From Corynebacterium riegelii (GTDB lineage Bacteria; Actinomycetota; Actinomycetes; Mycobacteriales; Mycobacteriaceae): a stretch of DNA of 64,000 nucleotides. Positions 9,424 to 18,060 of this stretch are shown here, one piece after another; within the stretch, counting starts at the first letter, position 1, and each line of letters starts with the position of its first letter. The translations under genes and the position numbers were made by a program. Below the pieces are notes generated by a model. It was not told the origin of the DNA. It ran no database searches and worked only from the letters and a program-made list of their open reading frames with translations. The stretch is from positions 372,001-436,000 of the forward strand of contig NZ_CP068159.1 in assembly GCF_016728505.1 (NCBI RefSeq), in the 5' to 3' direction.

Positions 9424-9592
9424 CTAAATGCGGTTTATTTGCGTTGTTTCGATAGCTAACCGTACCGGTATGTCTATTGCAATATCGTTGCTGAGAAAGT
9501 GGGTTTAAGTGGGGCTTTAATAGTGAATGTTATTCTTTGATAGCGCCGTGCGAGATGGTTGAGTGGTGGAGTGTCAAAATTGCGCCGATTAG

Positions 9593-9608
9593 CAGACCGA
9601 TTTGTCTA
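9593..9608. promoter_or_regulatory. McbR-type operator upstream of fpr2
   Basis: CAGACCGATTTGTCTA matches TAGAC-N6-GTCTA at 9 of 10 fixed positions. It precedes a TATATT -10-like element (about 9613-9618) and the fpr2 ribosome site GAAAGGA. Together with the box at 9408 it gives each arm of the divergent promoter its own operator, so both transcripts are likely repressed when sulfur amino acids are plentiful. Confidence 0.75.
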
Positions 9609-9652
9609 TCGGCTATATTGGCAAGGATACATGTAACGAAAGGACACAACTC

Positions 9653-11017
9653 ATGACCCTGCGCGTGGCCGTAGTCGGCGCCGGACCAGCCGGCATCTAC
9701 GCATCCGACCTGTTGATCAACAACAAAGAGCTGGACATTCACGTCGACCTCTTCGAGCAGATGCCAGCGCCATTCGGCCTCATCCGCTACGGCGTGGCAC
9801 CCGACCACCCGCGCATCAAAGGCATTGTGAAGTCCCTGCACAACGTGCTGGACAAAGACAACCTGCGCCTCATCGCCAACGTCACCGTGGGCCGCGACAT
9901 CACCGTCGAAGAACTGACCGACTACTACCACGCAGTGGTGTTCTCCACCGGCGCAGTACGCGACCGCGAGCTGCTCATCCCAGGCGGTGACAAGTCCATC
10001 GGCGCTGGCGAATTCGTCGGCTTCTACGACGGCAACCCGCGCTTCGAGCGCTCCTGGGACCTCACCGCTGAGGAAGTTGCCGTTATCGGCGTTGGCAACG
10101 TGGCGCTGGACATCTCCCGCGTGCTGGCCAAGACCGCCGATGAACTGGCAGTTACGGAGATTCCGGACAACGTCTACGAGTCCCTGAAGCAGAACAAGGC
10201 AACAACGGTCCACATGTTCGGCCGCCGCGGCCCCGCCCAGGCAAAGTTCACGCCGAAGGAGCTGCGCGAGCTGGATGAGTCCCCGACCATCCAGGTGCTG
10301 GTGGACCCGGAGGATATTGACTACGACCAGCTCTCTGAGGAAGTCCGCCGCGCCGACAAGTCCGTCGACCTGGTCTGCTCCGTCCTGGAGTCCTACGCCA
10401 TGCGCGAGCCTGACGACAGCCCGCACAAGATCCACATCCACTTCTTCGAGGAGCCGGTTGAGGTTCTTCTTGACGACGCCGGCGCGATCACCGGCATCCG
10501 CACCGAACGCCAGGAACTCGACGGCCAGGGCGGCATCACCGGCACCGGCAAGTTCACCGACTGGCCAGTGCAGCAGGTCTACCACGCCGTTGGCTACCGC
10601 TCCGAGCCAGTTGAGGGTGTCCCGTTCGACCTTGAGCGCCACGTCATTCCTAACGACGGCGGCCACGTCCTCACCGAAGCCGACGGCGAGATCGTGCCGA
10701 AGCTCTACACCACCGGCTGGATCAAGCGCGGGCCTGTCGGCCTGATTGGCAACACCAAGTCCGACGCCAAGGAAACCACCGACATGCTGGTCGCCGACGG
10801 TGTAGCTGGCAACCTTGCCACCCCGACCAACGATAGCGCCGACGCCATCCTCGACCTCCTGCGTTCCCGCGGCGTGGACTACGCCACCTGGGAAGGCTGG
10901 TACAAGCTTGACGAGGCCGAGCGTGCCCTCGGTGCCGCCGACACCGCCTTCCCGCGCGAGCGTAAGAAGATCGTGGAGTGGGAAGAGATGCTCGGCCACT
11001 CCCGCGCCGGCAAATAA
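9653..11017 (+). CDS. fpr2: Ferredoxin/flavodoxin-NADP+ reductase
   Basis: The 454-residue FAD enzyme has an N-terminal dinucleotide fold (VVGAGPAGIYASD) and a second NADP-binding GVGNVALDISR near residue 153. This is the adrenodoxin-reductase/FprA type. It is divergent from cysI and by gene order is the fpr2 of the corynebacterial sulfate-assimilation cluster, supplying electrons for sulfite reduction. The ATG at 9653 has GAAAGGA upstream. An in-frame extension to 9602 lacks a ribosome site and is rejected. Confidence 0.93.
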   Translation: MTLRVAVVGAGPAGIYASDLLINNKELDIHVDLFEQMPAPFGLIRYGVAPDHPRIKGIVKSLHNVLDKDNLRLIANVTVGRDITVEELTDYYHAVVFSTGAVRDRELLIPGGDKSIGAGEFVGFYDGNPRFERSWDLTAEEVAVIGVGNVALDISRVLAKTADELAVTEIPDNVYESLKQNKATTVHMFGRRGPAQAKFTPKELRELDESPTIQVLVDPEDIDYDQLSEEVRRADKSVDLVCSVLESYAMREPDDSPHKIHIHFFEEPVEVLLDDAGAITGIRTERQELDGQGGITGTGKFTDWPVQQVYHAVGYRSEPVEGVPFDLERHVIPNDGGHVLTEADGEIVPKLYTTGWIKRGPVGLIGNTKSDAKETTDMLVADGVAGNLATPTNDSADAILDLLRSRGVDYATWEGWYKLDEAERALGAADTAFPRERKKIVEWEEMLGHSRAGK

Positions 11018-11062
11018 CCGGCACCCGGGGTCTCGGGTTGGTCTGAGGTTGGCCTTTAGGGG

Positions 11063-12145
11063 CTAGCGCCGGGTCAAGATCGCCACTGCGCGACGATGCA
11101 AGAAGATCTTGGTCCGGCCCGCGTCCAACTCCTCTAGTACCCCAACCTGGGCGAGTTTGCTCAACCATGTCGATGCTGTCTGGCGATGGGCCAACCCAGC
11201 ATCAACCACGTCCGCAATCCGAATGTAGGGCTTTTGAAACAGCAACTCGCTCAGTTCGTGTGCGGGTGACAAGCCGGCGTCGCGAATCGCCTGCTCCGTT
11301 CGCTGCTGTTCCTCCCGCAAATCATTAATCAACGCCCTGGCAGCGGCCGCCGAATGCTCCACCGCCGTAACCATGAAGACGATCCAATCTTCCCAGGCGT
11401 CATTCTCGGTAACAGCCGCAAGCAGCTCGTAGTAGCGCTCCTTGTTATCCACGATGTAGCCGGACATGTAGAGCACCGGAAGCGTCAACACGCCCGTCTG
11501 CAGCAAAAGCAGAATATTGAGGATCCTGCCGGTCCTGCCGTTGCCGTCATAGAACGGGTGGATCGCCTCAAACTGGTAATGGGTCAACGCCATCAGCACC
11601 AACGGATCCAATCCGTGTGGCGAGTAAATGTAGCGCTCCCATGCGCTCAAATGGCGCTCAATAGCGTCTTTGCCCTCCGGCGGTGTATAGCGTCGGCGCT
11701 GTGTGAACGGGTCACCAATGTACGTACCCGGCGTTGAGCGAATAGCCGCTGGTTGGCCTTGCAGTTGCGAGCAAATCTCCATCGCCAGCTTCTCCGAAAC
11801 CGGCTGATCATCAATCCGACTTGCACCATGTCGTAGCGCAACCGTGTAACGCAGCGCCTCCTTCGTCGCTGGACTTGGCGTTGGATCCACGCCCCACTCT
11901 GCACGGAAGAGTTCATCGTTCGTCGTGACAATGTTCTCGATTTCCGTCGAAGCCTGCGCTTCCCGCAACGGGATCGTCGCCGTAATAGTGTCCGGGTTTG
12001 GAATCAGCTCACACGCAGTGTTAAGCGCCGCCAGTTCCCTGGAGGCAGCAATAACCGCTTTGAGCACCCGTGCAGTCTCCACCTCACCCGCTGGAGGGGG
12101 CGGCGGCAACTGGTTGTAGGGCACGTTCGGGTCAAAGGACGCCAT
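11063..12145 (-). CDS. Fic-domain AMP-transferase with N-terminal inhibitory helix and winged-helix tail
   Basis: The 360-residue product carries the complete Fic motif HPFYDGNGRTGR around residue 200, the loop that transfers AMP (or another nucleotide) to hydroxyl side chains. Upstream, STEIEN fits the (S/T)xxxE(G/N) self-inhibitory motif, so this is a class II enzyme regulated in cis. The C-terminal ~90 residues look like a winged helix (IADVVDAGLAHRQTASTWLSKL), suggesting DNA binding. The ATG at 12145 is chosen because the upstream in-frame extension crosses the TCGACA operator-like array. The enzyme target is unknown. Confidence 0.9.
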   Translation of the reverse strand: MASFDPNVPYNQLPPPPPAGEVETARVLKAVIAASRELAALNTACELIPNPDTITATIPLREAQASTEIENIVTTNDELFRAEWGVDPTPSPATKEALRYTVALRHGASRIDDQPVSEKLAMEICSQLQGQPAAIRSTPGTYIGDPFTQRRRYTPPEGKDAIERHLSAWERYIYSPHGLDPLVLMALTHYQFEAIHPFYDGNGRTGRILNILLLLQTGVLTLPVLYMSGYIVDNKERYYELLAAVTENDAWEDWIVFMVTAVEHSAAAARALINDLREEQQRTEQAIRDAGLSPAHELSELLFQKPYIRIADVVDAGLAHRQTASTWLSKLAQVGVLEELDAGRTKIFLHRRAVAILTRR

Positions 12146-12195
12146 GACAGCAGCGTATGCGGATTCCTCATGACGTATCGAATTTTCGCCCCTTT

Positions 12196-12278
12196 TTCGA
12201 CATAACGCCTCCGACATGTCGAACCGTTCGACATATCGACGGGAACGTGTCGAAATTGCGGCCCGTTTTCGACATAAC
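12196..12278. promoter_or_regulatory. Array of TTCGACAT/TGTCGAA boxes upstream of fic
   Basis: Five copies of the same half-palindrome lie within 83 bp: TTCGACATAAC (12196), CCGACATGTCGAA (12211), TTCGACATATCGA (12227), TGTCGAA (12248) and TTCGACATAAC (12268). Two are near-perfect dyads. The array ends about 50 bp upstream of the fic ATG, where an operator would be expected. The Fic protein's own winged helix is an attractive but unproved ligand. Confidence 0.6.
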
Positions 12279-12360
12279 CGTATTGTTTTGAAGGTTGTCC
12301 AGCGTTCCTGTGAACCGGGGTGCGGATACCCCTTTAGGGCAGCCTCGGCATTTTTGTGAG

Positions 12361-12417
12361 TAGATGCTCGGTCAGAGCGTTGACTTTCCAAAACCCGAGC
12401 CTCTGACCGAGCATCTA
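12361..12417. repeat. 17-bp perfect inverted repeat with 23-nt loop
   Basis: TAGATGCTCGGTCAGAG (12361-12377) is exactly inverted at 12401-12417. The symmetry extends outward a few more bases with mismatches (gtgag against ttcac). There is no T tract, so a simple terminator is unlikely. It lies in the 660-bp gene-free interval between fic and the ABC exporter, next to the tandem repeat at 12484. Confidence 0.7.
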
Positions 12418-12483
12418 TTCACTAAAAGACAGAGCCTCCGCGATAGCAGGGTGTCGGGGCGCGCGCACTTAGTGGCTTTCTGC

Positions 12484-12657
12484 GCTGACAAATCCGACGA
12501 GGCAAAATCGGCGACCTGCACGTTCGCCGAAGCACTAAGGCCCCCGCTGCACGATTTGTCAGCGGGCGACCGCCGATCCTGACAAATCCGACGGTGCGAA
12601 ATCAGCGACCTGCGGCTTTGCCCTGGCACTAAGGGCGCGCTGCACGATTTGTCAGGG
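12484..12657. repeat. Two ~80-bp direct repeats with inverted ends
   Basis: Copy 1 (12484-12564) and copy 2 (12578-12657) share most bases at a period of 94 bp. Each begins CTGACAAATCCGACG (copy 1 GCTGACAAATC) and ends CACGATTTGTCAG, so each copy is also a hairpin with 10-bp inverted termini. Both contain GCACTAAGG in the middle. A partial inverted third copy (GCGCGCACTTAGTGG, about 12460-12474) precedes them. No gene is visible in 12418-12804. Confidence 0.75.
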
Positions 12658-12804
12658 AGTCGCCAAGGCCGACCGCTGAGGCCGGAACCGGGCCCGCGCC
12701 AGAGGGGCAAATCACCGACCGTTTCGGCGTCCCAGCAAAAACCGGTAGGTTCAAAAGGCTGAAACCCTAGAAAACCAACAACCACCAACAGAATCGAGGC
12801 CGCG

Positions 12805-14472
12805 GTGGATTTGATACGCCTGACCAGTAGGTTTGGTAAGCGCTACGCATGGGCGATCACCCTGGTGATAGCGCTGCAGCTGCTGACAACGTTGGCAACA
12901 CTGTCGCTGCCAGACCTCAACGCCAACATCATTGACCGCGGCGTGGCCACCGGCGACGTGCCGTACATCTGGCGCACCGGCCGAACGATGCTGCTGGTGG
13001 CGTTCGCGCAAGTTCTGACAGCGATTGGGGCGGTGTGGTTTGCGTCGAAAGTAGCCATGCAGACGGGCCGCGACATCCGCAGCGCTGTGTTTTCCAAGGT
13101 CAGCGGCTTCAACGCGGAGGACATGTCGCACTTTGGCACCCCGACGCTGGTCACGCGCGCAACCAATGACGTGCAGCAGGTGCAGATGACGTTCCTGCTG
13201 TTTATGAACTTCATGGTGGCGGCGCCGATTATGGCGGTTGGCGGCATCTTCATGGCGCTGCGCCAAGACGCCGGCATGTCCTGGCTCGTGGTCACGGCGG
13301 TGCTTACGCTGACCGTGGTGGTTGCCATCATCGCGGCGGTGCTCATGCCCATGTTCAAAAAGATGCAGGAGAAGCTGGACAACATCAACGGCCTGCTCCG
13401 CGAGCAGATCGCGGGCATCCGGGTAGTCCGCGCGTTCGGCCGCGAAGAGCACGAGACGAAGCGTTTTACTGAGGCGAACCAGGACATCACCAAGCTGAGC
13501 CTGAACATTGGCCGCGTTTTTGTCACCATGTTCCCGGTGATCATGCTGATCCTGAACCTGGCTACTGCGGCCGTACTCTGGTTCGGTGGTCACCGGGTGG
13601 ACAGCGGTCTGGTTGAGGTCGGTGCGTTGACTGCATTCATGCAGTATTTGATGCAGATTCTCATGGCGGTGATGATGGGCGTGTTCATGCTCATGATGTT
13701 GCCGCGCGCCCTCGTCTGTGCGACGCGTGTACGTGAGGTTCTCAGCTATGAGGTGAGGGAGGGGGTAACGCAGGCGTCGGCAAGCAAGAAGGGCTCTGTC
13801 GAATTCCGAGATGTGTCGTATACCTACCCGGGTGCGGAGCTGCCGGTGCTGGAGGGCATAACTTTTACGGCGACCCCCGGCACGACTACCGCGATCATCG
13901 GCTCGACGGGTGCGGGTAAATCCACGCTTGTTGGGTTGATTCCGGGGTTGTACTCGCCTACTTCGGGGCTTTTGCTTATCGACGCCACCGTGGCCGCCAC
14001 CCCGCAAAAACCCTGGTTGTTCTCGGGGACTGTGGCAACGAACCTGCGCATGGCTAACCCGGATGCGACTGATGCAGAGCTGTGGGAGGCGCTTCGCGTG
14101 GCGCAGGCGACGTTTGTGGAGGATCTGGATATGCCGATCTCCCAGGGCGGCACCAACGTTTCCGGTGGTCAACGGCAGCGTTTGTGCATTGCGCGGATGT
14201 TGGTGGCGGATGCGGACGTGCTGATTTTTGATGACTCTTTTAGCGCCCTCGACGCCAAGACGGAGGCGAACCTCAACGCGGCGCTGACCGACATTGTTGC
14301 TGATAAGACGGTGATTGTTGTGGCGCAGAAGGTGGCCAGCATCAAGCACGCCGATCAGATTTTGGTGATGGAGGCCGGGCGCATTGTTGCGCGCGGTACG
14401 CATGAGGAGCTCTTGGCATCGAGCGAGACGTATCGCGAGATTGAGCGCAGCCAGGCGGAGGTCAACGCATGA
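12805..14472 (+). CDS. ABC exporter half-transporter, degenerate ATP-site subunit
   Basis: This is a type IV ABC half-exporter: six membrane helices over about residues 15-290, then one nucleotide-binding domain. Walker A is GSTGAGKST, the signature NVSGGQRQR is canonical, and Walker B reads VLIFDDSFSALD, so the catalytic Glu is Asp. Compared with the downstream partner, about 13 residues are missing between the LLID strand and the Q-loop (TPQKPWLFSG). The deletion point coincides with a copy of the interspersed GCTTATCGACG word. The start is GTG at 12805 with GAGG upstream. It pairs with the gene at 14469, which it overlaps as ATGA. Substrate unknown, plausibly a drug or lipid. Confidence 0.9.
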   Translation: MDLIRLTSRFGKRYAWAITLVIALQLLTTLATLSLPDLNANIIDRGVATGDVPYIWRTGRTMLLVAFAQVLTAIGAVWFASKVAMQTGRDIRSAVFSKVSGFNAEDMSHFGTPTLVTRATNDVQQVQMTFLLFMNFMVAAPIMAVGGIFMALRQDAGMSWLVVTAVLTLTVVVAIIAAVLMPMFKKMQEKLDNINGLLREQIAGIRVVRAFGREEHETKRFTEANQDITKLSLNIGRVFVTMFPVIMLILNLATAAVLWFGGHRVDSGLVEVGALTAFMQYLMQILMAVMMGVFMLMMLPRALVCATRVREVLSYEVREGVTQASASKKGSVEFRDVSYTYPGAELPVLEGITFTATPGTTTAIIGSTGAGKSTLVGLIPGLYSPTSGLLLIDATVAATPQKPWLFSGTVATNLRMANPDATDAELWEALRVAQATFVEDLDMPISQGGTNVSGGQRQRLCIARMLVADADVLIFDDSFSALDAKTEANLNAALTDIVADKTVIVVAQKVASIKHADQILVMEAGRIVARGTHEELLASSETYREIERSQAEVNA

Positions 14473-16301
14473 GTGATCAAACCACTGAACACATGACGGA
14501 CGACCAGCTCGCCGAGTACGAAGAGAAGATGGCCGGCGATGACTTCTCCAACAAGGCGCCGCGCAAGGCGAAGCATTTCTGGCCCTCGGCGAAGCGTCTC
14601 TTAGGCCTGCTTGCGCCGTTCAAGGCGGCCCTTATTGCGGTGTTTGTGATGAACGCTGCGTCAGTGTTGTTGGGGGTGTACGCCCCGCGGGTGATGGGCC
14701 AGGCCGTGGATGTGATTTTCACGGGTGCGATGTCGCACGGGGTTGACTTCGAGCGCCTGCGCACGCTGATTTTGATCGTGCTGGGGTTGTACGTGGGGGC
14801 GTCCATACTCATGTGGGCCCAGGGTGCGATCCTGAACCGGCTGACCATGCGGGCGGTGTTTGACCTGCGTGAGCGGGTGGAGGCGAAGATCAACCGCCTG
14901 CCGTTGCGCTACTTTGACACGCGCCAGCGTGGCGACGTGATGTCGCGCACCACCAATGACGTGGACAACGTGCAGCAGGCGCTGCAACAGTCCTTGTCTT
15001 CCCTGTTCAACGCGCTTTTGACGGTGGTGGGCATCCTGGTGATGATGTTCGCGATTTCCTGGCAGCTCGCGCTCGTGGCACTGCTGTCGCTGCCGCTGAC
15101 GGGCCTGATCATGGCGGTTGTGGGTACGCGCTCGCAGAAGCAGTTCACCACCCAGTGGAAGGCCACGGGTGATGTGAACGGGCACGTGGAGGAGTCTTTC
15201 TCCGGGCACGATGTGGCGTTGATTTTCGGCCGCACGGACCAGGTGCGCGAGGAGTTTGCCAAGCGCAACGAGGAGCTCGCAGGCGCCGCACAGAAGGCGC
15301 AGTTTTTGGCGAACTCGATGCACCCGATCATGCAGTTCGTCTCCTACCTGTCGTACGTGGCCATTGCGGTGTTGGGCGGGGTGAAGGTTGCTTCCGGGCG
15401 CATTTCGCTTGGCGACGCCACCGCGTTCATCCAATACTCCCGCCAATTCAACCAACCTTTGGGCGAGCTTGCGGGCATGATGCAGATGCTGCAGTCCGGT
15501 GTTGCTTCCGCGGAGCGCGTCTTTGAGCTGTTGGATGCTGAAGAAGAGCCTGATGACGCAGCCACCGAGCACCTGGACAGCCCGACCGGGCTGGTGGAGT
15601 TTAGAAACGTCTCCTTCTCCTATGACTCAGAGCCGTTGATCCAGGACTTGAACCTGCGCGTTGAGCCCGGCCAGACCGCTGCGATTGTCGGCCCGACCGG
15701 TGCAGGCAAGACCACGCTGGTGAATCTGATCATGCGTTTCTACGACGTGGACCAGGGCGCGATTTTGCTTGACGGCGTCAACGTCAACGATCTCTCCCGC
15801 GAAGAGTTGCGCGGCCACATCGGCATGGTGTTGCAGGACGCAGTGCTGTTTAAGGGCACGATCATGGAAAACATCCGTTACGGCCGCCTGGATGCCACTG
15901 ATGAGGAGGTCATCGCGGCGGCGAAGGCAACGTACGTGGACCGTTTCGTGCACTCCCTGCCGGATGGGTATGACACGGTGGTGGACCAGGACGGCGGCTC
16001 GATCTCTGCGGGTGAGCGCCAGCTGATCACCATTGCGCGTGCGTTCTTGTCCCAGCCGACGCTGTTGATTCTGGACGAGGCGACCTCTTCCGTAGACACC
16101 CGCACCGAGGTTTTGGTGCAGCACGCGATGAACGCGTTGCGCTCTAACCGCACCAGTTTTGTCATCGCGCACCGCCTGTCCACGATTAGGGATGCGGATG
16201 TGATCATTGTCATGCGCGATGGAAAGATTGTGGAGCAGGGCTCGCACGCCGATCTCCTGCGCAAACGCGGTGCGTACTACGAGATGAACAAGGCGATGTA
16301 A
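14469..16301 (+). CDS. ABC exporter half-transporter, catalytic Walker-B subunit
   Basis: The 610-residue half-exporter has a charged N-terminal extension, six membrane helices and a nucleotide-binding domain with GPTGAGKTT, Q-loop VLQDAVLFKG, Walker B LLILDEATSSVD (true catalytic Glu) and H-loop IAHRLST. Its signature is degenerate (SISAGERQL in place of LSGGQ). Paired with the upstream Walker-B-Asp subunit, this gives one degenerate and one catalytic ATP site, the arrangement of TM287/288 and BmrCD-type heterodimers. The ATG overlaps the previous stop. Confidence 0.93.
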   Translation: MSDQTTEHMTDDQLAEYEEKMAGDDFSNKAPRKAKHFWPSAKRLLGLLAPFKAALIAVFVMNAASVLLGVYAPRVMGQAVDVIFTGAMSHGVDFERLRTLILIVLGLYVGASILMWAQGAILNRLTMRAVFDLRERVEAKINRLPLRYFDTRQRGDVMSRTTNDVDNVQQALQQSLSSLFNALLTVVGILVMMFAISWQLALVALLSLPLTGLIMAVVGTRSQKQFTTQWKATGDVNGHVEESFSGHDVALIFGRTDQVREEFAKRNEELAGAAQKAQFLANSMHPIMQFVSYLSYVAIAVLGGVKVASGRISLGDATAFIQYSRQFNQPLGELAGMMQMLQSGVASAERVFELLDAEEEPDDAATEHLDSPTGLVEFRNVSFSYDSEPLIQDLNLRVEPGQTAAIVGPTGAGKTTLVNLIMRFYDVDQGAILLDGVNVNDLSREELRGHIGMVLQDAVLFKGTIMENIRYGRLDATDEEVIAAAKATYVDRFVHSLPDGYDTVVDQDGGSISAGERQLITIARAFLSQPTLLILDEATSSVDTRTEVLVQHAMNALRSNRTSFVIAHRLSTIRDADVIIVMRDGKIVEQGSHADLLRKRGAYYEMNKAM

Positions 16302-16338
16302 CCCGGTTCCGGCTCGGCTTTACATTGTTTGCCTAAAG

Positions 16339-16365
16339 TTCACTTTGATCTCACCTGCCGTTCGC
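16339..16365 (+). promoter_or_regulatory. Candidate PhoR-type direct-repeat site
   Basis: TTCAC (16339), CTCAC (16350) and TTCGC (16361) recur at exactly 11-bp spacing, 120 bp upstream of a phosphate-type transporter gene. OmpR-family regulators such as PhoR bind 11-bp tandem half-sites. The match to the known corynebacterial half-site is only partial, so this rests mainly on periodicity and context. Confidence 0.4.
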
Positions 16366-16484
16366 TCGCACCATGTACCGTGTCCAGCGGAATTATGCGG
16401 TAGATGGTTTGAACCCGTTTGAACCCGTTTCAACACGGTCGAGAGCAGCGAGAAGCAGTAGGCATGAGCATCAAGGAAGCGAAC

Positions 16485-17711
16485 ATGAGGCGCCAATCCC
16501 CCTCCCCGGACAACGTCCGCGCAGTTGAGGATGACGCCGAGCACAAGGATCCCCTCGGTTTCCTCCCGTTTACGGGCACGGCAAAGCAGGTAGCTAACTG
16601 GGTTGCCGTGCTGTTGGGTGTGTGGATTCTGCTCAACGGCGTGGGCATGATTGGCGATGGCTTTAAGGGCATCGCCGGTGACCGCGCCCAGGAACTGTTC
16701 TCCTTTGCGGAGAACCCGTTCGTTGGCCTTGCCATTGGCATTGTTGCCACGGCGATTATTCAGTCTTCATCCACCACCACTTCCATTGTGGTGGGCATGA
16801 TCGCGGGTGGCCTGCCGCTGAATATTGCGATCCCAATGCTGTTCGGTGCCAACGTGGGTACCTCGGTGACCTCCACCCTGGTAGCGCTTGGCCTGGCTGG
16901 CAACAAGAAGCAGTTCCAGCGTGGTTTCTCCATGGCCACGGTGCATGACTTCTTTAACCTGATCGCTATTTTGATCTTCTTCCCGCTGGAGATCTTCACC
17001 GGCTTCCTGGGCAAGACGGCAACCGCGATCTCGCCGTCGCTATCTGGCCAGGGTGATGGTGTTGTCTCCGGCATCTTTGAGGCGATCGGTGATTTCATTG
17101 ACCTGATCACGGAACCCCTCGTTGGCCTGGCCGGCACGTTGGCCGCCCCGCTTGGAGACGTGTGGGGAGGCGTCGCCCTTGCCGTCGTAGGTATTGTGCT
17201 GATCTTGTTCTCCATCCAGTTCATCGGCAACATTTTGACTGCACTGCTGGTGGGCAAGGCGCAGGAGATCCTGTACGCCGCACTGGGCAAGAACGCGTTC
17301 GTCGGTGTGCTTTCCGGCGCAACGATCACCACCTTGGTGCAGTCCTCCTCCACCACCACGGCGCTGACGGTGCCGCTGGCAGCGTCCGGCAAGTTTGAGG
17401 TTCGTACGCTGTTCCCGTTTGTGGTGGGCGCCAACATCGGCACCACGGTGACAGGCTTGATCGCGGCGTTCTCCGCGTCTGGTGCTGAGGCGGAAGCCGC
17501 GATGGCCGGCGCCTTGGTCCACACCTTGTTCAACACCTTTGCGGCGATCCTGATCTTGGGCATCCCGTTCATGCGTAAACTGCCGCCGCTGTGTTCTGAC
17601 TGGTTGGCGGAGCTGGCAACCAAGAACAAGCTCTACGTCGTGGCTTGGATTGGCGGTATTTTCTTCATCCTTCCGATTCTTGCTGTTGTGATCTCTAACG
17701 CGCTGACTTAA
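16485..17711 (+). CDS. Na+/phosphate cotransporter family membrane protein (NptA-like)
   Basis: The product has about 408 residues and two inverted halves, each with the family hallmark QSSSTTT (IIQSSSTTTSIVV near residue 95, LVQSSSTTTALTV near residue 290) inside hydrophobic helices. This is the PF02690 family, which couples sodium influx to phosphate uptake or efflux. ATG 16485 is preferred because AAGGAAG lies 7 bases upstream; an ATG at 16464 is possible. The downstream PstS-like lipoprotein supports a phosphate role. Confidence 0.88.
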   Translation: MRRQSPSPDNVRAVEDDAEHKDPLGFLPFTGTAKQVANWVAVLLGVWILLNGVGMIGDGFKGIAGDRAQELFSFAENPFVGLAIGIVATAIIQSSSTTTSIVVGMIAGGLPLNIAIPMLFGANVGTSVTSTLVALGLAGNKKQFQRGFSMATVHDFFNLIAILIFFPLEIFTGFLGKTATAISPSLSGQGDGVVSGIFEAIGDFIDLITEPLVGLAGTLAAPLGDVWGGVALAVVGIVLILFSIQFIGNILTALLVGKAQEILYAALGKNAFVGVLSGATITTLVQSSSTTTALTVPLAASGKFEVRTLFPFVVGANIGTTVTGLIAAFSASGAEAEAAMAGALVHTLFNTFAAILILGIPFMRKLPPLCSDWLAELATKNKLYVVAWIGGIFFILPILAVVISNALT

Positions 17712-17745
17712 AGACTTCACCTAAAGACTTCAAAGGACCTAACTC

Positions 17746-18060
17746 ATGAACATCAGCAACCCAGAGGACAACGAAACCCCAGACCTGTCGCCGTTGGCGG
17801 ATAACCTGATCCGCAACGCGGCGCCGGATGAGGCCCTGCACGCCCTGCTGCAGGAGCTTGAAGAAACCGCTGAGGAGCTTCGCTCCGAGCTTGAGGAGCG
17901 TCACGGTCGCAAGATCAACCCGAACGTTACCCCGGAACAGGAAGAGGAGCTCGAACACTTCCCGGAGTACTGGGCTAACTCGAAGGGCTCGTGGAGCAAC
18001 CTGTTCAAGCTGTTGCGTGAGTTCCGTGATGAGATGGGGAAGGGCAAGAAGGATGCGTAA
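17746..18060 (+). CDS. Small acidic protein, function unknown
   Basis: This encodes 104 residues, rich in Glu and Leu, with a probable coiled-coil helix (about residues 30-55, ALLQELEETAEELRSELEER) and a basic end. It has no membrane segment or cysteine. It lies 34 bp after the cotransporter gene, and its last 8 bases overlap the start of the PstS-like gene, so the three genes probably form an operon. An AAAGGA precedes the ATG. I do not recognise the family. Confidence 0.7.
   Translation: MNISNPEDNETPDLSPLADNLIRNAAPDEALHALLQELEETAEELRSELEERHGRKINPNVTPEQEEELEHFPEYWANSKGSWSNLFKLLREFRDEMGKGKKDA

Noticed and set aside
9530-10999. Minus-strand frame of 489 codons opposite fpr2
   Set aside because: It covers fpr2, which has clear FAD and NADP motifs; the antisense product resembles nothing.
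12480-12660. Tandem repeat considered as a CRISPR array
   Set aside because: Only two copies, with no unique spacers between constant repeats and no cas genes in the window.
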